From Nyssa sinensis (lineage: Eukaryota; Streptophyta; Magnoliopsida; Cornales; Nyssaceae), in NCBI GenBank assembly GCA_008638375.1, contig CM018051.1, positions 13,074,369 to 13,138,368 on the forward strand: a stretch of DNA of 64,000 bases, in the 5' to 3' direction. Made by a program: the position numbers and the translations under genes. Under the pieces are notes generated by a model. It saw only the letters and a list, made by a program, of their open reading frames with translations, was not told the DNA's origin and ran no database searches. Shown here piece after piece: positions 1-12,200 of this stretch; the first letter of the stretch is position 1; each line of letters begins with the position of its first letter.

Positions 1-358
1 TAATAATTAAGTTTAATCTGTAGAACCTTTGGCCGAATGACCTTTGTTTTTTTTTACCAATAGTAAGAATCGAAATCATAGCCTCATTTAGCAATTATGT
101 GCATATTAAACCCTTCTTGGTTTGAAAAATTGTATTTACAATTTATAATGTAACCATTGTCACTTTTTTGTTTCAAAAATAATAAAAGTGATAAGGAACC
201 ATCATTTAACTTGCACTTGGGCATGCCATGATGGGAATTAATGTAGTATGATGATAATGAAATTTAAGACTTAACAAGTTACATATATATAATTTGAAGA
301 TTTTTTTATAATAATAGGATTTAAAACTTAGAAAGTTATATAGTTTAAATTTTATTTT
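1..358. repeat. Flank of LTR element copy A, duplicated at 42952-43318
   Basis: Non-coding AT-rich sequence. It matches 42952-43318 almost base for base, including an AT-rich ATATATAATTTGAAGA stretch. The match is already running at base 1, so the duplicated block extends upstream of the window. No gene is visible here. Confidence 0.8.
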
Positions 359-740
359 CGATATAGGCCGGACAGAGATGGTAGTTATTAAAAATATGTA
401 TTTTGTTTTAGAATTATTTTAAGAGTTTATAATTTACAAATTTGAACTTATTTCAAATTAGATATTTAGATTAAAAAAATTATTATATTTATTGTTTTGT
501 ATTCAAAATATGATTAATTATTTTGTTAGGGTGAGAATAAAGATATGAGTTATGTTTTTTTAGTCAAAATAGTAATATTCTATCTAATATGATGTAATAG
601 GTCTTTGTTATTCAATTTTTGTCAATAATATATACAATTTCAAATTTTAGAGAATTTATTCTCTTACTTGGGTTAATTGTTTCCCGCTATGGATGTTGAC
701 ATTGGTTATATCCATCCTTTCACATTTTCATCCTATGTTA
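359..740 (+). repeat. 5' LTR of copy A
   Basis: It begins near TGATATAGGCC and ends in CCTATGTTA, two bases before a primer binding site. Related LTRs at 34365 and 57539 begin GATGTAGGAC and the LTR in copy C ends GTCCTACATTA, so the family has imperfect inverted ends. The same core is seen at 1854-1988, 43319-43693 and about 61290-61625. Confidence 0.65.
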
Positions 741-742
741 GT

Positions 743-754
743 TGGTATCAGAGC
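743..754 (+). promoter_or_regulatory. Primer binding site, tRNA-Met type
   Basis: TGGTATCAGAGC, complementary to the 3' end of initiator tRNA-Met, lies two bases after the LTR end. In copy B the same site reads TAGTATCAGAGC (43696-43707). Confidence 0.8.
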
Positions 755-1844
755 AAAAATTTGTCATGTTGGATGACAATTGGTGCTGACGGAATTAGAA
801 TTTCTTATGACGATGTTTGCAGGAGACAATCCGTTACTCGTTTAGAATCATAAAAAGAATAGGTACTGACGATGGAACTTGTAGCCAACTTGTTCATGAA
901 CACATTTCTATTTAAAAAGTTATCCGTAATTACGAAACACCTACTGACTTTGATGGTAATTTCTATTTTGAAGACTTTCATGATTAGATATATGATTTGT
1001 ATGATTGTCTTGATGATATGAGATTTTTAGAAGAAAAAAGAATATTTTTTAGCAAAAGATAAACTTACTAAATTAGCAAAAGAATTATAGTTTGATTTAT
1101 AGAGGCATAAGCAATGTCATGGTAAAAGATGTATTCGTTCATGGTCAAGAACGTTGAACCTAATGATGGAAATATTTTTGCCAATAAATCCTTTATAAAT
1201 TTTAGAAGATAAATATAAACTAATTTGGGATTATGTTACAATGCTAGAATATATTATTGGGAATAAAGAAAATTTTTCAAAACTTTTTCCTAACACCAAG
1301 GGAGAAGCAAATAAAAAATTGTTGAGGTTATTTGAGTGATAAGATTGTAAATATTAAACAATTGGAAGACGTTTCATCCTTACAAAGAATTTTTTTGTCT
1401 TAAAAAGCGAAAATCAAGTTATTCCATACTTTGAAGATAATTATAAGAAGTGAAGAGAAAATAAAATGTAGTATAAATAAGGTTATTGCGACAATCGAAA
1501 AATTTGAAGACATGAACACCACCAAGTACCTTAGAGTCTCAATGACTGCTAATCTCAAAAGTAATAAACAGGTCTTTTTACTCACCATTAGTTTAGACAA
1601 ACATCTACCACATATTTAAGCTTTGAATAGCATAAGCCCAATTCTTATCATGAGCTATACTGGCCCGTTTCTTAGAGAAAGTCACGTTTCTTCATACATG
1701 CATGGAGATACGAAGCAATTCGACATATTTTTCGAAGGAAGAAAATTATTAAGAGAAATTGCAAGTTACGAAACATCCGTAAACAATTTAATGACTCTGT
1801 TCTTTCAGTTTATGGATGAATTCGATGATGAGTTCTTTTAAAAT
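755..1844 (+). pseudogene. Decayed gag-like internal region
   Basis: No long open frame survives. Short conceptual segments such as TPTDFDGNFYFEDF (about 935-976) resemble the start of plant Ty3 gag domains, but stops follow every few tens of codons. A 72-codon frame at 1623-1841 ends just before the 3' LTR; the same peptide appears on the opposite strand in copy B (44114-44332), because that part is inverted there. I do not recognise the product of the last frame. The region is repeated in copies B and C, so it is element sequence and not a host gene. Confidence 0.45.
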
Positions 1845-1853
1845 GGAGGAGTT

Positions 1854-1988
1854 TGATGTATGGCAAATATGATATCTATTAAAAGCATGTATTTTATTTT
1901 AGAATTATTTTAAAAGTTTATAATTTATAATTTTGTGCTTATCTCAAATTTATTATTTTAGATAAAATATCTATTTTCTTTATTATTT
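1854..1988 (+). repeat. Truncated 3' LTR of copy A
   Basis: It starts TGATGTATGGC after a purine-rich tract (AAAATGGAGGAGTT) and parallels the 5' LTR. It stops where a reverse Tat LTR begins. Copy C continues through this point uninterrupted, which confirms the insertion. Confidence 0.65.
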
Positions 1989-2520
1989 TTTATGCTACAC
2001 TTTTTGGCTGGTAAGGGCTCTGAACTCCGTTGCCTGAGGAACACTTAAAGAAAAAGGATAAAAGGGCCATTGGGTTGGCTCCGGCGGTAGCCGCTCCGAT
2101 GCTTAAGTCAATAAACTGAATTGAAAGACTGTAATTGTAAACCAAAGAATGAGCATGAATGTAACAGCGTATCTTAGGGTTTTATTTATAGGCTAGAGAT
2201 TCCTAAGTTGAATAAGATTTGGAGCCATGAAAGTAAGGATTTGATTATCGGAGAATGGCAGTTGCCATGTTGGACACTGCGCTTGAGAGATAACCACGGG
2301 TGGTAGTTTCTTTGTAGAAGATTGTTTCCTTATCCTTAGCTCGGTAGGAGGCTTAAGGCGGTTGTGGGCTCTGAACCTTGATAAATGCTCTGAAGAACTG
2401 TGCTCGGACCTGTGGGCTCTGGAGGCCAGGCTTTTAACCTTGCTCTGAATGGCCGAGCTTTAGGTGTTCTATTGTTACATGTGTCATATGAGGACTGGTC
2501 TGTTACTTTATGGTATATCA
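1989..2520 (-). repeat. Tat 3' LTR (reverse orientation)
   Basis: Read on the minus strand it begins TGATATACCATAAAGTAACA and ends near GTGTAGCATA, matching the TGATATACCA...GCAGCATCA ends of the Tat-1 LTRs. Its duplicate is 44939-45472. Confidence 0.8.
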
Positions 2521-2540
2521 GTTACTCTCCCCCCGAGCCT
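2521..2540 (-). promoter_or_regulatory. Polypurine tract of Tat copy A
   Basis: Minus-strand GGCTCGGGGGGAGAGTAAC abuts the 3' LTR. The same tract precedes the LTRs in Tat-1 (17139-17158) and Tat-B (45473-45492) and the fragment at 30504-30521. It primes plus-strand DNA synthesis in this class. Confidence 0.8.
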
Positions 2541-2726
2541 TAGTTAGAGCTTAACGCGTAACTAGGGCTATGAGCTCACGAAAAGTCACGCGTTCTGTCT
2601 TTCTATTTTCCAAGACGACTGTTGGCGTATCATTTCTTGCGCAGCCCGTTGTTTGGGCTTTTGAGGCCATGATTGCCTCTAACTGCCACAGCTGTTCGGC
2701 TCGATGGGCCCACATTTTTGAAATTG

Positions 2727-2735
2727 TATATAAAG
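2727..2735 (+). promoter_or_regulatory. TATA box for the antisense accessory gene
   Basis: TATATAAAG followed by AGGGGAAAAGG, about 220 bp upstream of the accessory ATG. The same box is at 45679-45687 and, on minus, at 16951-16959. Its conservation in three copies supports an internal promoter opposite to the element's sense. Confidence 0.6.
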
Positions 2736-2947
2736 AGGGGAAAAGGCTTAATATGCCTTCTTTCTTTACTTGTTTTTACTGTATCAAAAGAAATTCCGCC
2801 ATTGTTGAGCCTACGCGACCAGTAAATCCTGAAGTTTGAAGAGTGTTTGTTGTCTGAAGCTCCCATCTCCTTGTTTGGTTTCAGGTTTGATTTTAGTCTC
2901 TCTTATTGTCCTCTTTTCTTTACTTCTTCTTTTCCCTGTTCCCAGCA

Positions 2948-4606
2948 ATGTCTAGTTCTTCACCATCCTCTAGTTCTAGTGACAGCACAGAAAGTTCAAC
3001 TGTGCCATCCCGTGTCTAAGCCATAGATAGTCATTCCTCCGGTGGTGCCAGAAATAGGTCAATAGGATCCCCCTCCAGTTCAGAGGTTAGAATAGTAGAT
3101 GCTTTCTTGGAACCCAGAAATAGGGTTGGAGAGACCTCTGGTCGATCTTTTGAAAGAGAAGAAAGGGAAAGTGCCATTACTGAGGGCATGATAAAGGAAT
3201 TGAGGGAAAAGTATGATTTCCCCTCAAACGTCACCTGTAGGGTATCGGGCGCCCTGGATCACCCATATGATGTTGAGGAGAGCAAAATTTGTGTTTACCT
3301 TGCTTGGTTCGAGATGGGATTAAGACTCCCTCTTCCTGACTTGGTTAGGCAGTTTTTCTGTTGGTTTAATATTTGCCTGGCCGATATTAACCTTAATAGT
3401 TGGACGCATCTTCTAGGGTTTATAGTGCTAAGGCACCAGAACAATGTTGATGTGTCCCTTGAGTTGATCCGTAGCAATATAGATCTGAGATACATGAGGT
3501 CGGAAAGCCTCTTTTATATGTCTTTCGATAGGGGGTTCAGACCTCTTTCCTTTGTACCCATTTCCAATAAAACTTGGAAGAAGTGGTACTTCTTTGTTGG
3601 AGGAGGATAGGAGCGTGAAGACTTTCGGGATCATATCTCAACATTCCCCCGTACTACCGGGATCAAGGGTAAGACCCAATTTTCTTGTGGCTACTTTGGT
3701 TCTGTTTTATTGCTTTGACTTCTGAGCTGCTCAATTAACCATTATTCTTATGTTTTCTGTGCAGATAAGAGTGCCTAGAAGAGGTCTATTTTTACCACTG
3801 ACCTCTAGGACCAGTATCGTTAGCTCTTCCAGACCTCTAACTGAGCTCATACAGTCATCATTACCCCAAAGAATCTGATGGCTGCTAATAAACATGCAGA
3901 AAAGCTCAAGAAATCTTTGATGGCAAAGTGGGTTTCAAGGCCACAAACGAAGGTGGGGGAGACTTCTTCCCCTATGGAGCCTTCCCTTCAAGTGAAAATG
4001 AGGAGGTTGATCTCCAGCTCTCCCGAACATACTCAATCTGAGGACGAGAGGGAAGCCCCCACCCTAATATCAATGGTTCCTCCTGCCCCAGTCAGTCGAA
4101 TAAGCAGGGGGAACTCGACTGTCAGAGCCCCCAAAGCTTCAGATGATTCCGGCTACCAGGCCGCTAAGAAGGCCTTGAAGGAGTTTTGGGATAAGGGCCC
4201 TCTAAATTTCAAGGGGCAGAAGCTAGAGAAGTTAACGACTGAGTTTGCTTCCCTTCAGATCAAGGTAACTTCCTGATTTCTCCTCTTTTCTCTCCTTTTT
4301 TCTCTTATTATTACTGACTTGCTTGCTTTGTATCCTGCAGTCCATGCACATTCTTGCAGCTCTGACAGAGACTTCTCCAGATTCAGAAGAAGTTGACAAA
4401 CTTCAGGCTGAACTAGACGAAGTTAGACTACAGTTAGGGATGGCTCAGTCTGCAGCCTATGCTGCTGAGGAGAGGTCGAAGGAGCTGTCTAATTCTTTGG
4501 CCGTAATGGAGTCTGAGAAGGATCTTTATGCTCGGAAGGCAGAAGATCTCCAAAAGAAATTCGATGACTTTCGATATGCCTCCGATCAAAAGCTCCAAGA
4601 CGCAAT
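2948..4606 (+). pseudogene. Antisense accessory gene of Tat element (PF04195-like), broken
   Basis: Three exons are read on the strand opposite to the element: 2948-3668, 3765-4264 and 4341-4606, with GT...AG introns 3669-3764 and 4265-4340. The N-terminus is Ser-rich. The middle holds a segment with W(F/L) and NSW residues and KTWKKWYFFV, typical of the plant 'putative gypsy type transposon' family (PF04195, recalled). Exon 3 encodes a Glu/Lys/Leu-rich coiled coil. In-frame stops occur near 3019 (TAA), 3608 (TAG) and in exon 2, and the 3' end is lost at the 4606 junction. The function of this protein in plants is not known; it is not a transposase in the enzymatic sense. Confidence 0.7.
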
Positions 4607-5777
4607 AACTTCACGTGTGGAAGGAAAAATGTTTCCTACCCTCTAACGACTGGTAGATATTTAGGATCTTTTCTTTGACCGCTATTATTTGGACCCTTGA
4701 AAGCAGAAATGTGGAACAATTTGTGCAAAAACATGCCCTTTAATGTTAGAAACTTATTTGTAGCACACTGCAGAGAATGTGGATTGAAATGTCTAAACAA
4801 AAAATACACATTCACATGCTATTGTAGACTTGTGAACTCTAAAAATACATTAACCCTCGTGGTCCAAAATTCAAAAATATGTTCTTATTCTTCTAGGTAT
4901 TCTTGAAAATATAATGAGCACTTCACTTTTTTTTATTTCTTATTGAATGCCTACACATTTAATAGACTCTTTCCTTGTTTTTGATGAAAAAAGAAGCTAT
5001 GTTTTGTTATGTGGCGGCTAAACCAGTTGAAATAATCTAAAAAGTTGTTGCACTACCCTGTAGAAAATCACAAAGATGTGAAGGATCTTGCATCCAAATC
5101 TTTAAAGGAAGAAGATGGACACATTTTTAACCACCTGTTGTTAATAGTTAAGTGCTTCAAAGTTCAAACTCCCCTTGTTCTCTTTAACTATTGACCTTTC
5201 ATCTGAAGCACCTATATTAGTCGGTCTTGCTAAAGGACCGTTGATGAAGTTGTCATTGTATAATCAATTCAACACTTTAATCTTGAGTACTTGGAATCAA
5301 CTACATACACTACAAAGGCTGTAAGTTACAGACCAAGTTTTTTCTTAGGATCTGCTCTGTACTTCTCCACTTCATGGTTTGATTTCTAGTAATATACAAA
5401 GGCTGGCTCACCAGATCAGACTCTCTAGCCATCTCATGGATTTTTATCACTAAAATATTACTGACAATTATTTGTCACTCTGTCAACAGCATTTTTTTTT
5501 ACAATAGACATGGAACATATAAAATCTTTTAGTGTGAAATTATGCCATGGTTTATGTCTTAGGTTGTAGTAGGTTGTTAAACATTCAAGTTAGCTATATA
5601 TTCAGTCGATGTTTGTGCCACAATTTACTTCATCATTATTATTCTTTTAAATGACTTGATTCTAACTGAACCATTTTCGGTGAGTCATCTTTGTTTGCCT
5701 ATATAGTTTCTTGACTTTTGATTTTGTAAGGATCTGCCCTTTTCACAAGCGTCTAACTTCTGGACTAGTGGTTATAG
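4607..5777. other. No gene seen; probable intron of M16 peptidase gene
   Basis: This is AT-rich sequence between the Tat truncation and the exon at 5778. I looked for upstream M16 peptidase exons and found none. A short frame at 4697-4906 has no recognisable motif. It ends in a plausible 3' splice site (GGTTATAG before the exon). Confidence 0.5.
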
Positions 5778-5901
5778 AGCAATGTTAATGCACTGATTGA
5801 TATGAAGCTTGAGAAGCACAAGAATTTACGGGAAGAATCTGGGTTTTACTGGCGAGAAATTTCTGATGGTACCTTCAAATTTGATCAGAGAGAATGTGAT
5901 A
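5778..5901 (+). pseudogene. Penultimate exon of insulin-degrading-enzyme-like M16 peptidase, interrupted
   Basis: After a TATAG acceptor the frame reads SNVNALIDMKLEKHKN and then SGFYWREISDGTFKFDQREC. This is the C-terminal region of plant peroxisomal IDE-like zinc metallopeptidases (M16 family). The exon runs straight into the 5' LTR of Tat-1 at 5902. On the far side of that element, 17839 reads TGAGGTATGAAG, which supplies the missing GAG codon end and a GT donor. The insertion is therefore within about one codon of the exon's 3' border. The catalytic HxxEH domain belongs to the N-terminal half and is not in the window. The gene copy is probably inactive or C-terminally altered. Confidence 0.85.
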
Positions 5902-6089
5902 TGATATACCATAAACAGACACACCAATCACCTTGAGACACGTGTGCTTACAGAGCTGATAATCTCTATCATACAGAGCTGATAATCTCGATCATACAGA
6001 GCTGCCACAGCCTTCAGGGCATTCTCATGTATATATTCTACAGAGTCGATAAACTCGGTCCTACAGAACAGTCACAGCCTTTAGGGCAT

Positions 6090-6127
<38 letters not shown>

Positions 6128-6623
6128 TACAGAGCTGATAAACTCGGTCACAGAACAGTCACAGCCTTCAAGGCATTCTCATGCACATATCCTCTAGACC
6201 TTATACTCTGGGCAATATTCACTCAGTATTACATATGGTTCTGACCTTATGGTTTCCTTAACAGCTGCCAATGAGGGAATAAGGAAACAATATTTAACAA
6301 GGAAACTACTATCTATGATTCTCTCTATCTACGACACAATACTCCACAAGGTAACTGCAATCTCCGATGATCAAATCCCTATATTCATGGCATCGAATCC
6401 TAATCAACTTAGGAAGGCCACGATCTATAAATTAAACCTTAAAGGTACGCTTTATTTTTATGCTCATTCTTTGACTTTTAATACAGTCTTTTCAATTCCG
6501 TTTACTTACTTAAGCATCGGAGCGGCTACCGCCGGAGCCAATCCGGTGGTCCTCTGATCATCTTTCTGAGTATTCTGCAGGTCACAGAGCCACACTTATT
6601 GCGAGTCAAAAAGTGCAGCATCA
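5902..6623 (+). repeat. 5' LTR of Tat-1
   Basis: It starts TGATATACCATAAACAGACA and ends GTGCAGCATCA, giving TGAT...ATCA inverted ends. It contains an expanded TA run (about 6097-6125) that is much shorter in the 3' LTR, so microsatellite change accounts for part of the length difference (722 versus 680 bp). Confidence 0.9.
5950..6190 (+). repeat. Short tandem repeats inside Tat-1 5' LTR
   Basis: Three degenerate units of roughly 65-75 bp carry CTACAGAGYYGATAA(A/T)CTCG, then CACAGCCTT(C/T)A and GGCATTCTCAT. The same three-unit structure is in the 3' LTR (about 17204-17402). The position is early in the LTR, where U3 promoter elements normally lie. Confidence 0.6.
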
Positions 6624-6624
6624 G

Positions 6625-6644
6625 TTTGGCACTATCTGTGGGAA
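6625..6644 (+). promoter_or_regulatory. Primer binding site of Tat-1
   Basis: TTTGGCACTATCTGTGGGAA follows the LTR by one base. Tat-B keeps the consensus-like form TTTGGCGCCGTCTGTGGGAA (minus, 54848-54867), so Tat-1 carries two or three changes. I do not assign the tRNA. Confidence 0.75.
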
Positions 6645-6700
6645 CGACTAATCTCCAAGTTCTCTATTCACAAACTCATCTTTTTTCTCACCGGAAAACT

Positions 6701-8971
6701 ATGGCCCCAAATCTCCGACCGCGACAGAATACTCAGAATCCGCAAAGCTCTCAACGTCGGCCTCCTGCTCCATGAGCAAGGAGGCCAACGGTTGATCCCA
6801 TGCGACAAGAGATCGAATCGATCAAACGACACAATGAACTGGTTCAAGAACAGTTGCTTGCCATAACTAGAACATTGGCAACTCTCACACAGAACTAAGG
6901 GACGAGTCCTCCTAACCCACCGATCAACATTGCTGCGGGAACACAACCCCTTATTACCATGGAGAATGAAGAGCCCCATGAGCAGGCTCAGAATAATCAG
7001 CCTGGGCACCCCCAGGGTGTTGCCAGCATTGGAAGAGATCCACAGCCATCAGCAGCTCCAGGCTGAGGAACATCAGCCTTCGTCCCTGACGTCCATTACC
7101 GGAGCACTACTCGAGCTCCAACTCCTAGGGCTTCAAGAGCACATCCAGCACCACAAGGGCCTCATCCCCATACAGCACCAATCCCTCTGGTTCGGAACCC
7201 TCTTCCGTCCGAGGGACGTACTCAGCCCGACTACCCTGAAGCCGAGGCTGTGAGGCAAGGTTCACAAGATGTCAGATTCAGAGACCCATGGAGGGTAGAA
7301 GAAATTGCCGAATCTATGGACCGGACGATTGCTTTGAGAGGTGCCCAGAACCCTCCAAAGCAAGACGAGTTGGCCAGGTTGCTCGGAAGACTGGCCACCC
7401 CATTCACTCACGCCATCATGTTAGAAGAAAGGCCCAAAAAGTTCATGGTGCCCAAGTTCACCCTGTACGTTGGGTCTGGAGACCCAGGAGATCATCTCCC
7501 GCACTACCAGCATACGATGGCCCTCCACGGGGCCTCTGATGCTTTTATGTGCCAGACTTTCATTACCAGCTTGAAGGGAACTGCTCTGAAATGGTTCCAT
7601 AACCTCCCTCCGAACTCAATTACTAGCTTCTATAAGCTCGGTAGACAATTCTTTGACAGGTTTATGACCAGCAGAAGGCTCAGAAGGGGACTAGAATTCC
7701 TGTTAAATGCCAAGTAGACTAAGGAGGAGTCCCTCAGAGCCTACATTGCGCGCTTCAATGCCGAACTCACGGAGATCACTGATTGCAGTCCAAAATTCCT
7801 TGTAGCTGCCTTAACTACTAGACTCGCTCACGGCGGCTTCAGAGACTCCTTGACAAAGAGCCCCCCAGCCGACATGGCGGCGTTAATGGATCGAGCTAGG
7901 AAATACATCAACTTGGAAGAAGCCAACCGCACATCCCAGAAGGGCAAAGATCAGACCCAGAGGGATAATCCAAAGAGGGAGGATCACAAGAAGGAGGACC
8001 ACAAAAGAGACTCCAGCAAGAAGAGGGCCAAGAGTCCAGAGAAGAGAACAGCAACCAGAGCTGTGTACAATTCCAGACCAAGGGAGTTCACTAACTTTAC
8101 TCCTTTGAACACTAAACCGAACTAGGTACTCTGACAGATTCAAGATCGGGAAAACCTGAGGTGGCCAGAACCAATCAAAGGAGATCCCAGTCTTCGGGAC
8201 CAAAGTAAGTATTGTAATTTCCATAAAGATCATGGACATACGACTAACACATGCAGGACCCTCCGATATGAGATAGAGCAGCTCATAAAGAAGGGGCGTC
8301 TTCAGGAGTTCGTCAAGCAAGACGGAAGGCAGAACCCTCAAGAAGACAAGCCTCAACAATGGCCAAACCAGAGGCCCGAGTAGAGACAGGAGCATAGGGA
8401 AGGACAAAACGAGCCCCAGAGGCAGAACAACCATGTTATTTATGTCCTCCATGTTAACTCTCCTATTACGGGAATGTCAAACAGGGCGAGAAAGAGATAT
8501 GCTCGGGAGGCCAGAGCTGCCCCGGATGTATTGCAGATCTCCAATATGGAAAAAGGGCTCAAGCCAGCACTAGAGATCCAATTCATTGAACAGGATCTAG
8601 CAGGGGTTCATTGCCCTCATAGTGATGCCCTCGTCATCACTCTCAAAATCGCCAACTTTAAGATCAGGAGAGTCCTGGTCGATACTGGCAGCTCCGTCAA
8701 TATACTGTTCCATGAGCCACTCAAATAGATGGGAATGGATCACAACAACATCAAGCCTACTACTGCCGTGATGACAGCTTTTGATGGCAATCTCAGCACC
8801 CCATTGGGGAGAATCGACCTTCCTACTACAATGGGAGAGGGAGAAGGGCAGAAGACCACCATCTCAGAGTATATGGTGTTGAATATGAAATCTCCCTATA
8901 ATGTCATAATTGGGAGACCATGGTTACACCAGATTGGGGGGCGGTCACCTCGACCCTCCATCAGTGTCTGA
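6701..8971 (+). pseudogene. Tat-1 gag and protease
   Basis: Starts at ATG 6701 (MAPNLRPRQN) and stays in one frame to 8971. The gag capsid region is clear at 7250-7717 (RPKKFMVPKFTLYVGSGDP, then LKWFHNLPPNSI). A zinc-knuckle-like YCNFHKDHGHTTNTC lies near 8212-8260. The aspartic protease motif VLVDTGSSVNILF is at about 8671-8710. In-frame stops occur at about 6773, 6897, 7064, 7717, 8125, 8381 and 8728; most look like CAG to TAG or CGA to TGA changes. An extra G in the run near 8937 shifts the frame, after which the pol frame differs. Gag forms the virus-like particle and protease cuts the polyprotein; neither can be made whole here. Confidence 0.85.
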
Positions 8972-9213
8972 AGTATGTCCACAACCAGAACGTACACTCT
9001 GTCAGAGGGTGTCAGCCAACCTCCCGGGAGTGCCATGCTATTGCACTCAAGGAGAAGACGACCAAATAGCAATTACAGTACACTCGGGACTGTACAGATC
9101 CAGTTCTCACCCACACTCCCGAGGAAGAAGTTTGCCCATCCAGCATTGAAGAACCCTTGAGCCCAAGGGGATGAGACAACCGAGCCAAACCCATTAGCTA
9201 GCCCATCAAAGTA

Positions 9214-12200
9214 TTGGTCAGTTCAGAATTAGAGGGGCGTTATTTATACATCGGCCCAGATCTGACGCACACCGAGCAGGAGAAGATAGTCAGGTTTCTG
9301 AAAGACAACCTCTCTATGTTTGCTTGGGAGACCAGAGATATGGAAGGTATAGATCCTAACCTCATAACTCACAAGCTGATGGTAGATCCAGATCATCTAA
9401 CAGTCAAACAGAAGAGAAAGTCGATTGCTCCTAAACGGCATCGGATCATAAATGAAGAAGTCCAGAGGCTGCTTGAAGCCAGGATGATACGAGAAGTGTT
9501 CTATCCCGAGTGGCTAGCCAACACCATCCTGGTCAAGAAGAAAAATGGCAAGTGGAGAGTCTGCGTTGATTATACAAACCTCAATAAGGCGTGCCCCAAA
9601 GACAGCTTTTCACTGCCAAGGATAGATCAATTGGTTGGCGCCACTGCGGGGCAAGAGCTCATAAGCTTCATGGATGCCTACTCTAGGTATAATCAAATTC
9701 AGATGTACCCTCCAGACCAAGAGAATACAGCCTTCATAACCGAACGAGGTCTCTACTGCTACAGAGTAATGCCTTTCGGTTTAAAGAACGCGGGAGCCAG
9801 TTACCAGCAGTTGGTGAACAAAATGTTCAGCCCACTGCTCGGCAGTATCATGGAGATATACATCGATGACATGCTGGTCAAAAGTCTGCAGAAAGGTAGT
9901 CACCTCCAGCACTTAGCCCAGACCTTTGATATCCTCAAACAGCATAAGATGAAGCTCAACCCCTCAAAATGTACCTTTGGGGTTACGAAGGGAAAATTCT
10001 TGGGATACATTGTCTCTTAGAGGGGTATCGAAGCAAACCCCACTCAGATCCAAGCTCTGATTGGACTGAAGTCACCAAAAACCAGAAAGGACATTCAGGC
10101 ACTGAATGGTAGAATCGCGGCACTAAGCAGATTTATCTCCAAATCCACTGATCACTGCCTACCTTTCTTCAAAGCTCTAAAGGGCAATAAGGCTTTACAG
10201 TGGACGGAAGAATGCGAGAAAGCTTTTCAAGAACTAAAGGAGTATCTAGCCTCTCCAGAACTTCTGTCGAAACCAGTACAGGGAGAAAAACTACTCTTGT
10301 ACCTTGCAGTCTCTGAAAACGCGGTCAGCTCCGCATTAGTCAGACAGGACAAAGGAGTACAGAGGCTCATATTCTACATTAGTAGGGCACTACTTGACAC
10401 AGAAAAAAGATATCCAGAAGTGGAAAAGCTAGCCTTCGCCTTGGTCATATCAGTTCGAAAGCTCCGACCTTATTTCTAAGCCCATCCAATTGAAATCCCA
10501 ACTGTCTATCCTCTGAAGTCAATACTGAGGAAACCTGAGGTATCGGGAAGATTAGTGAAATGGTCTGTGGAGCTAGGGGAATTCAACATATCATATGTGC
10601 CTTGAAACTCCATCAAAGGGCGGGCCTTGGCTGATTTTGTTGCCGAGTTCACCCCGACACTTCAAGATAAGGCACAGCTCATCGAAACTTCAGGAACCTG
10701 GCTGCTCTACATCGATGGATCGTCAACCGATCAAGGCTCAGGAATAGGCCTGGTACTACAGTCCCCTGATGGGCTCACGTCAGAAAAACCAGTCAGCCTG
10801 GGATTCAAAGCTTCCAACAATGAAGCAGAATATGAAACCTTAATCTTAGGCATCAAGTTAGCCCTGGAATGTGAGTTTCAGAACCTTAAAGTCTTCTCAG
10901 ACTCCCAACTAATGGTAAGCCAAGTCCTGGGAGAATTTTTCATTAAAGATGATAGGATGCTTCGGTACTCCGAACTGGTGAACCACCTGAAGCATTCCTT
11001 CCAGACATTCACTATCCAGAAAATTGAAAGAAGCCAGAACTGCAGAACAGATGCTTTGGCTAACATGGCGTCCCGCCTAAAGTCTGAAGCAAACTCCACA
11101 GTAAAAATCTCCTATTAGCCAGGACCTAGCATAGAGAAAGCCCAAGTTGCTCAAATTGCTGAACAGCCCCAGAACTGGATGACTCCAATCCTCTAGTACC
11201 TACAATCTGGGCTCCTTCCAAAAGACAAAAACAAAGCCAAGAGAATCCGAATCAGAGCGGCTCGGTACCTAATCCTAAACAACAAGCTTTACAGAAGGTC
11301 TTATTCTCAACCTCTGTTAAAATGCTTAGCTTCAGAAGAATCACAATATGTCTTGGCTGAAATACACGAGGGAATTTGCGGGAATCATAATGGGGGCAGA
11401 ACTATAGCTCACCGAGCTCTGTCTCAGGGCTATTACTGGCCTAGTATGCTAAAGCAGGCTAAGGAGTATGTTCAGAAGTGCGACAAATACCAAAGATTTT
11501 CCCCATATTAACATCAGCCTCATCACGAGCTCATCCCGATTCCTAGTCCTTGGCCCTTTGCTCAGTGGGGGATGGACATCGTGGGTCCATTACCAAGGGC
11601 CCCACCAAACAGAAAGTATCTCTTGGTAGCCATTGACAACTTCTTTAAGTGGGCCAAAGCTGAACCTCTAACACATATCACAGAAAAGGAAGTTGAGAAC
11701 TTCACCTGGAAGAACATTGTTTGCAGGTTCGGTATACCATGTGTGATTATCTCTGATAATAGGACACAGTTCACTGGTAAAGGCTTCAAGAAATTCTGTG
11801 AAAACCTCAACATTAGGCAACACTTTGCCTCTCCGGGCCATCCACAAGAAAATGGGCAAGCAGAGGTCATCGACCGAACAATCCTTGATGGATTAAAGAA
11901 AAGGTTGGAACAGGCCAAAGGAAAGTGGGCAGAAGAACTCCCTGGAGTTCTTTGGGCCTACAGGACAACCAGAAGAACTCACACCTCTGAAACTCCCTTC
12001 TCACTGGCTTATGGTACAGAAGCAGTAACTCCAGTTGAGATCGGTATGCCAACCCTGAGGACTAAAGCCTTTGAGCAAGAATCCAATGATCAGCAGCTGA
12101 TGAAAAATTTGGATTTGCTTGAAGAAAGAAGGGACCAAGCCAGCATCAGGATGGAAGCCTATCAGTAGAGAATGGTCGACAAATCCAAGGTGGGGCTCAA

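Larger units (their letters stand above)
359..1988 (+). mobile_element. Degenerate Ty3-like LTR retrotransposon, copy A
   Basis: The element has a 5' LTR (359-740), a tRNA-Met-type primer site (743-754), a decayed internal region (755-1853) and the beginning of a 3' LTR (1854-1988). The 3' LTR is cut by a Tat element inserted in reverse. Copies exist at 43319-44939 (part inverted) and 60523-61625 (5' part deleted, 3' LTR uninterrupted). The internal region is only about 1.1 kb, so most of pol is missing in every copy, which points to an internally deleted, non-autonomous element. Its family is inferred from the primer site and gag-like residues only. Confidence 0.65.
1989..4606 (-). mobile_element. 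Tat-lineage Ty3 element, copy A, truncated 3' part
   Basis: Element sense is minus. It consists of the 3' LTR (1989-2520), polypurine tract (2521-2540) and the element's antisense accessory gene (2948-4606, reading +). Homology to Tat-B (44939-47550) stops abruptly at about 4606, within exon 3 of the accessory gene, and unrelated sequence follows. The upstream gag-pol half is absent here. It sits in the 3' LTR of copy A at the same place as Tat-B in copy B, so both descend from one insertion. Confidence 0.8.

Noticed and set aside
6249..6557. 102-codon frame in the Tat-1 5' LTR, and its twin at 17463-17771
   Set aside because: Both lie fully inside LTRs, are not preceded by gene signals, and match each other only because the LTRs do.
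7883..8452. 189-codon minus-strand frame opposite Tat-1 gag
   Set aside because: It overlaps the gag nucleocapsid and linker, which is clearly coding on +; the minus frame has low-complexity Leu/Val composition typical of a shadow.
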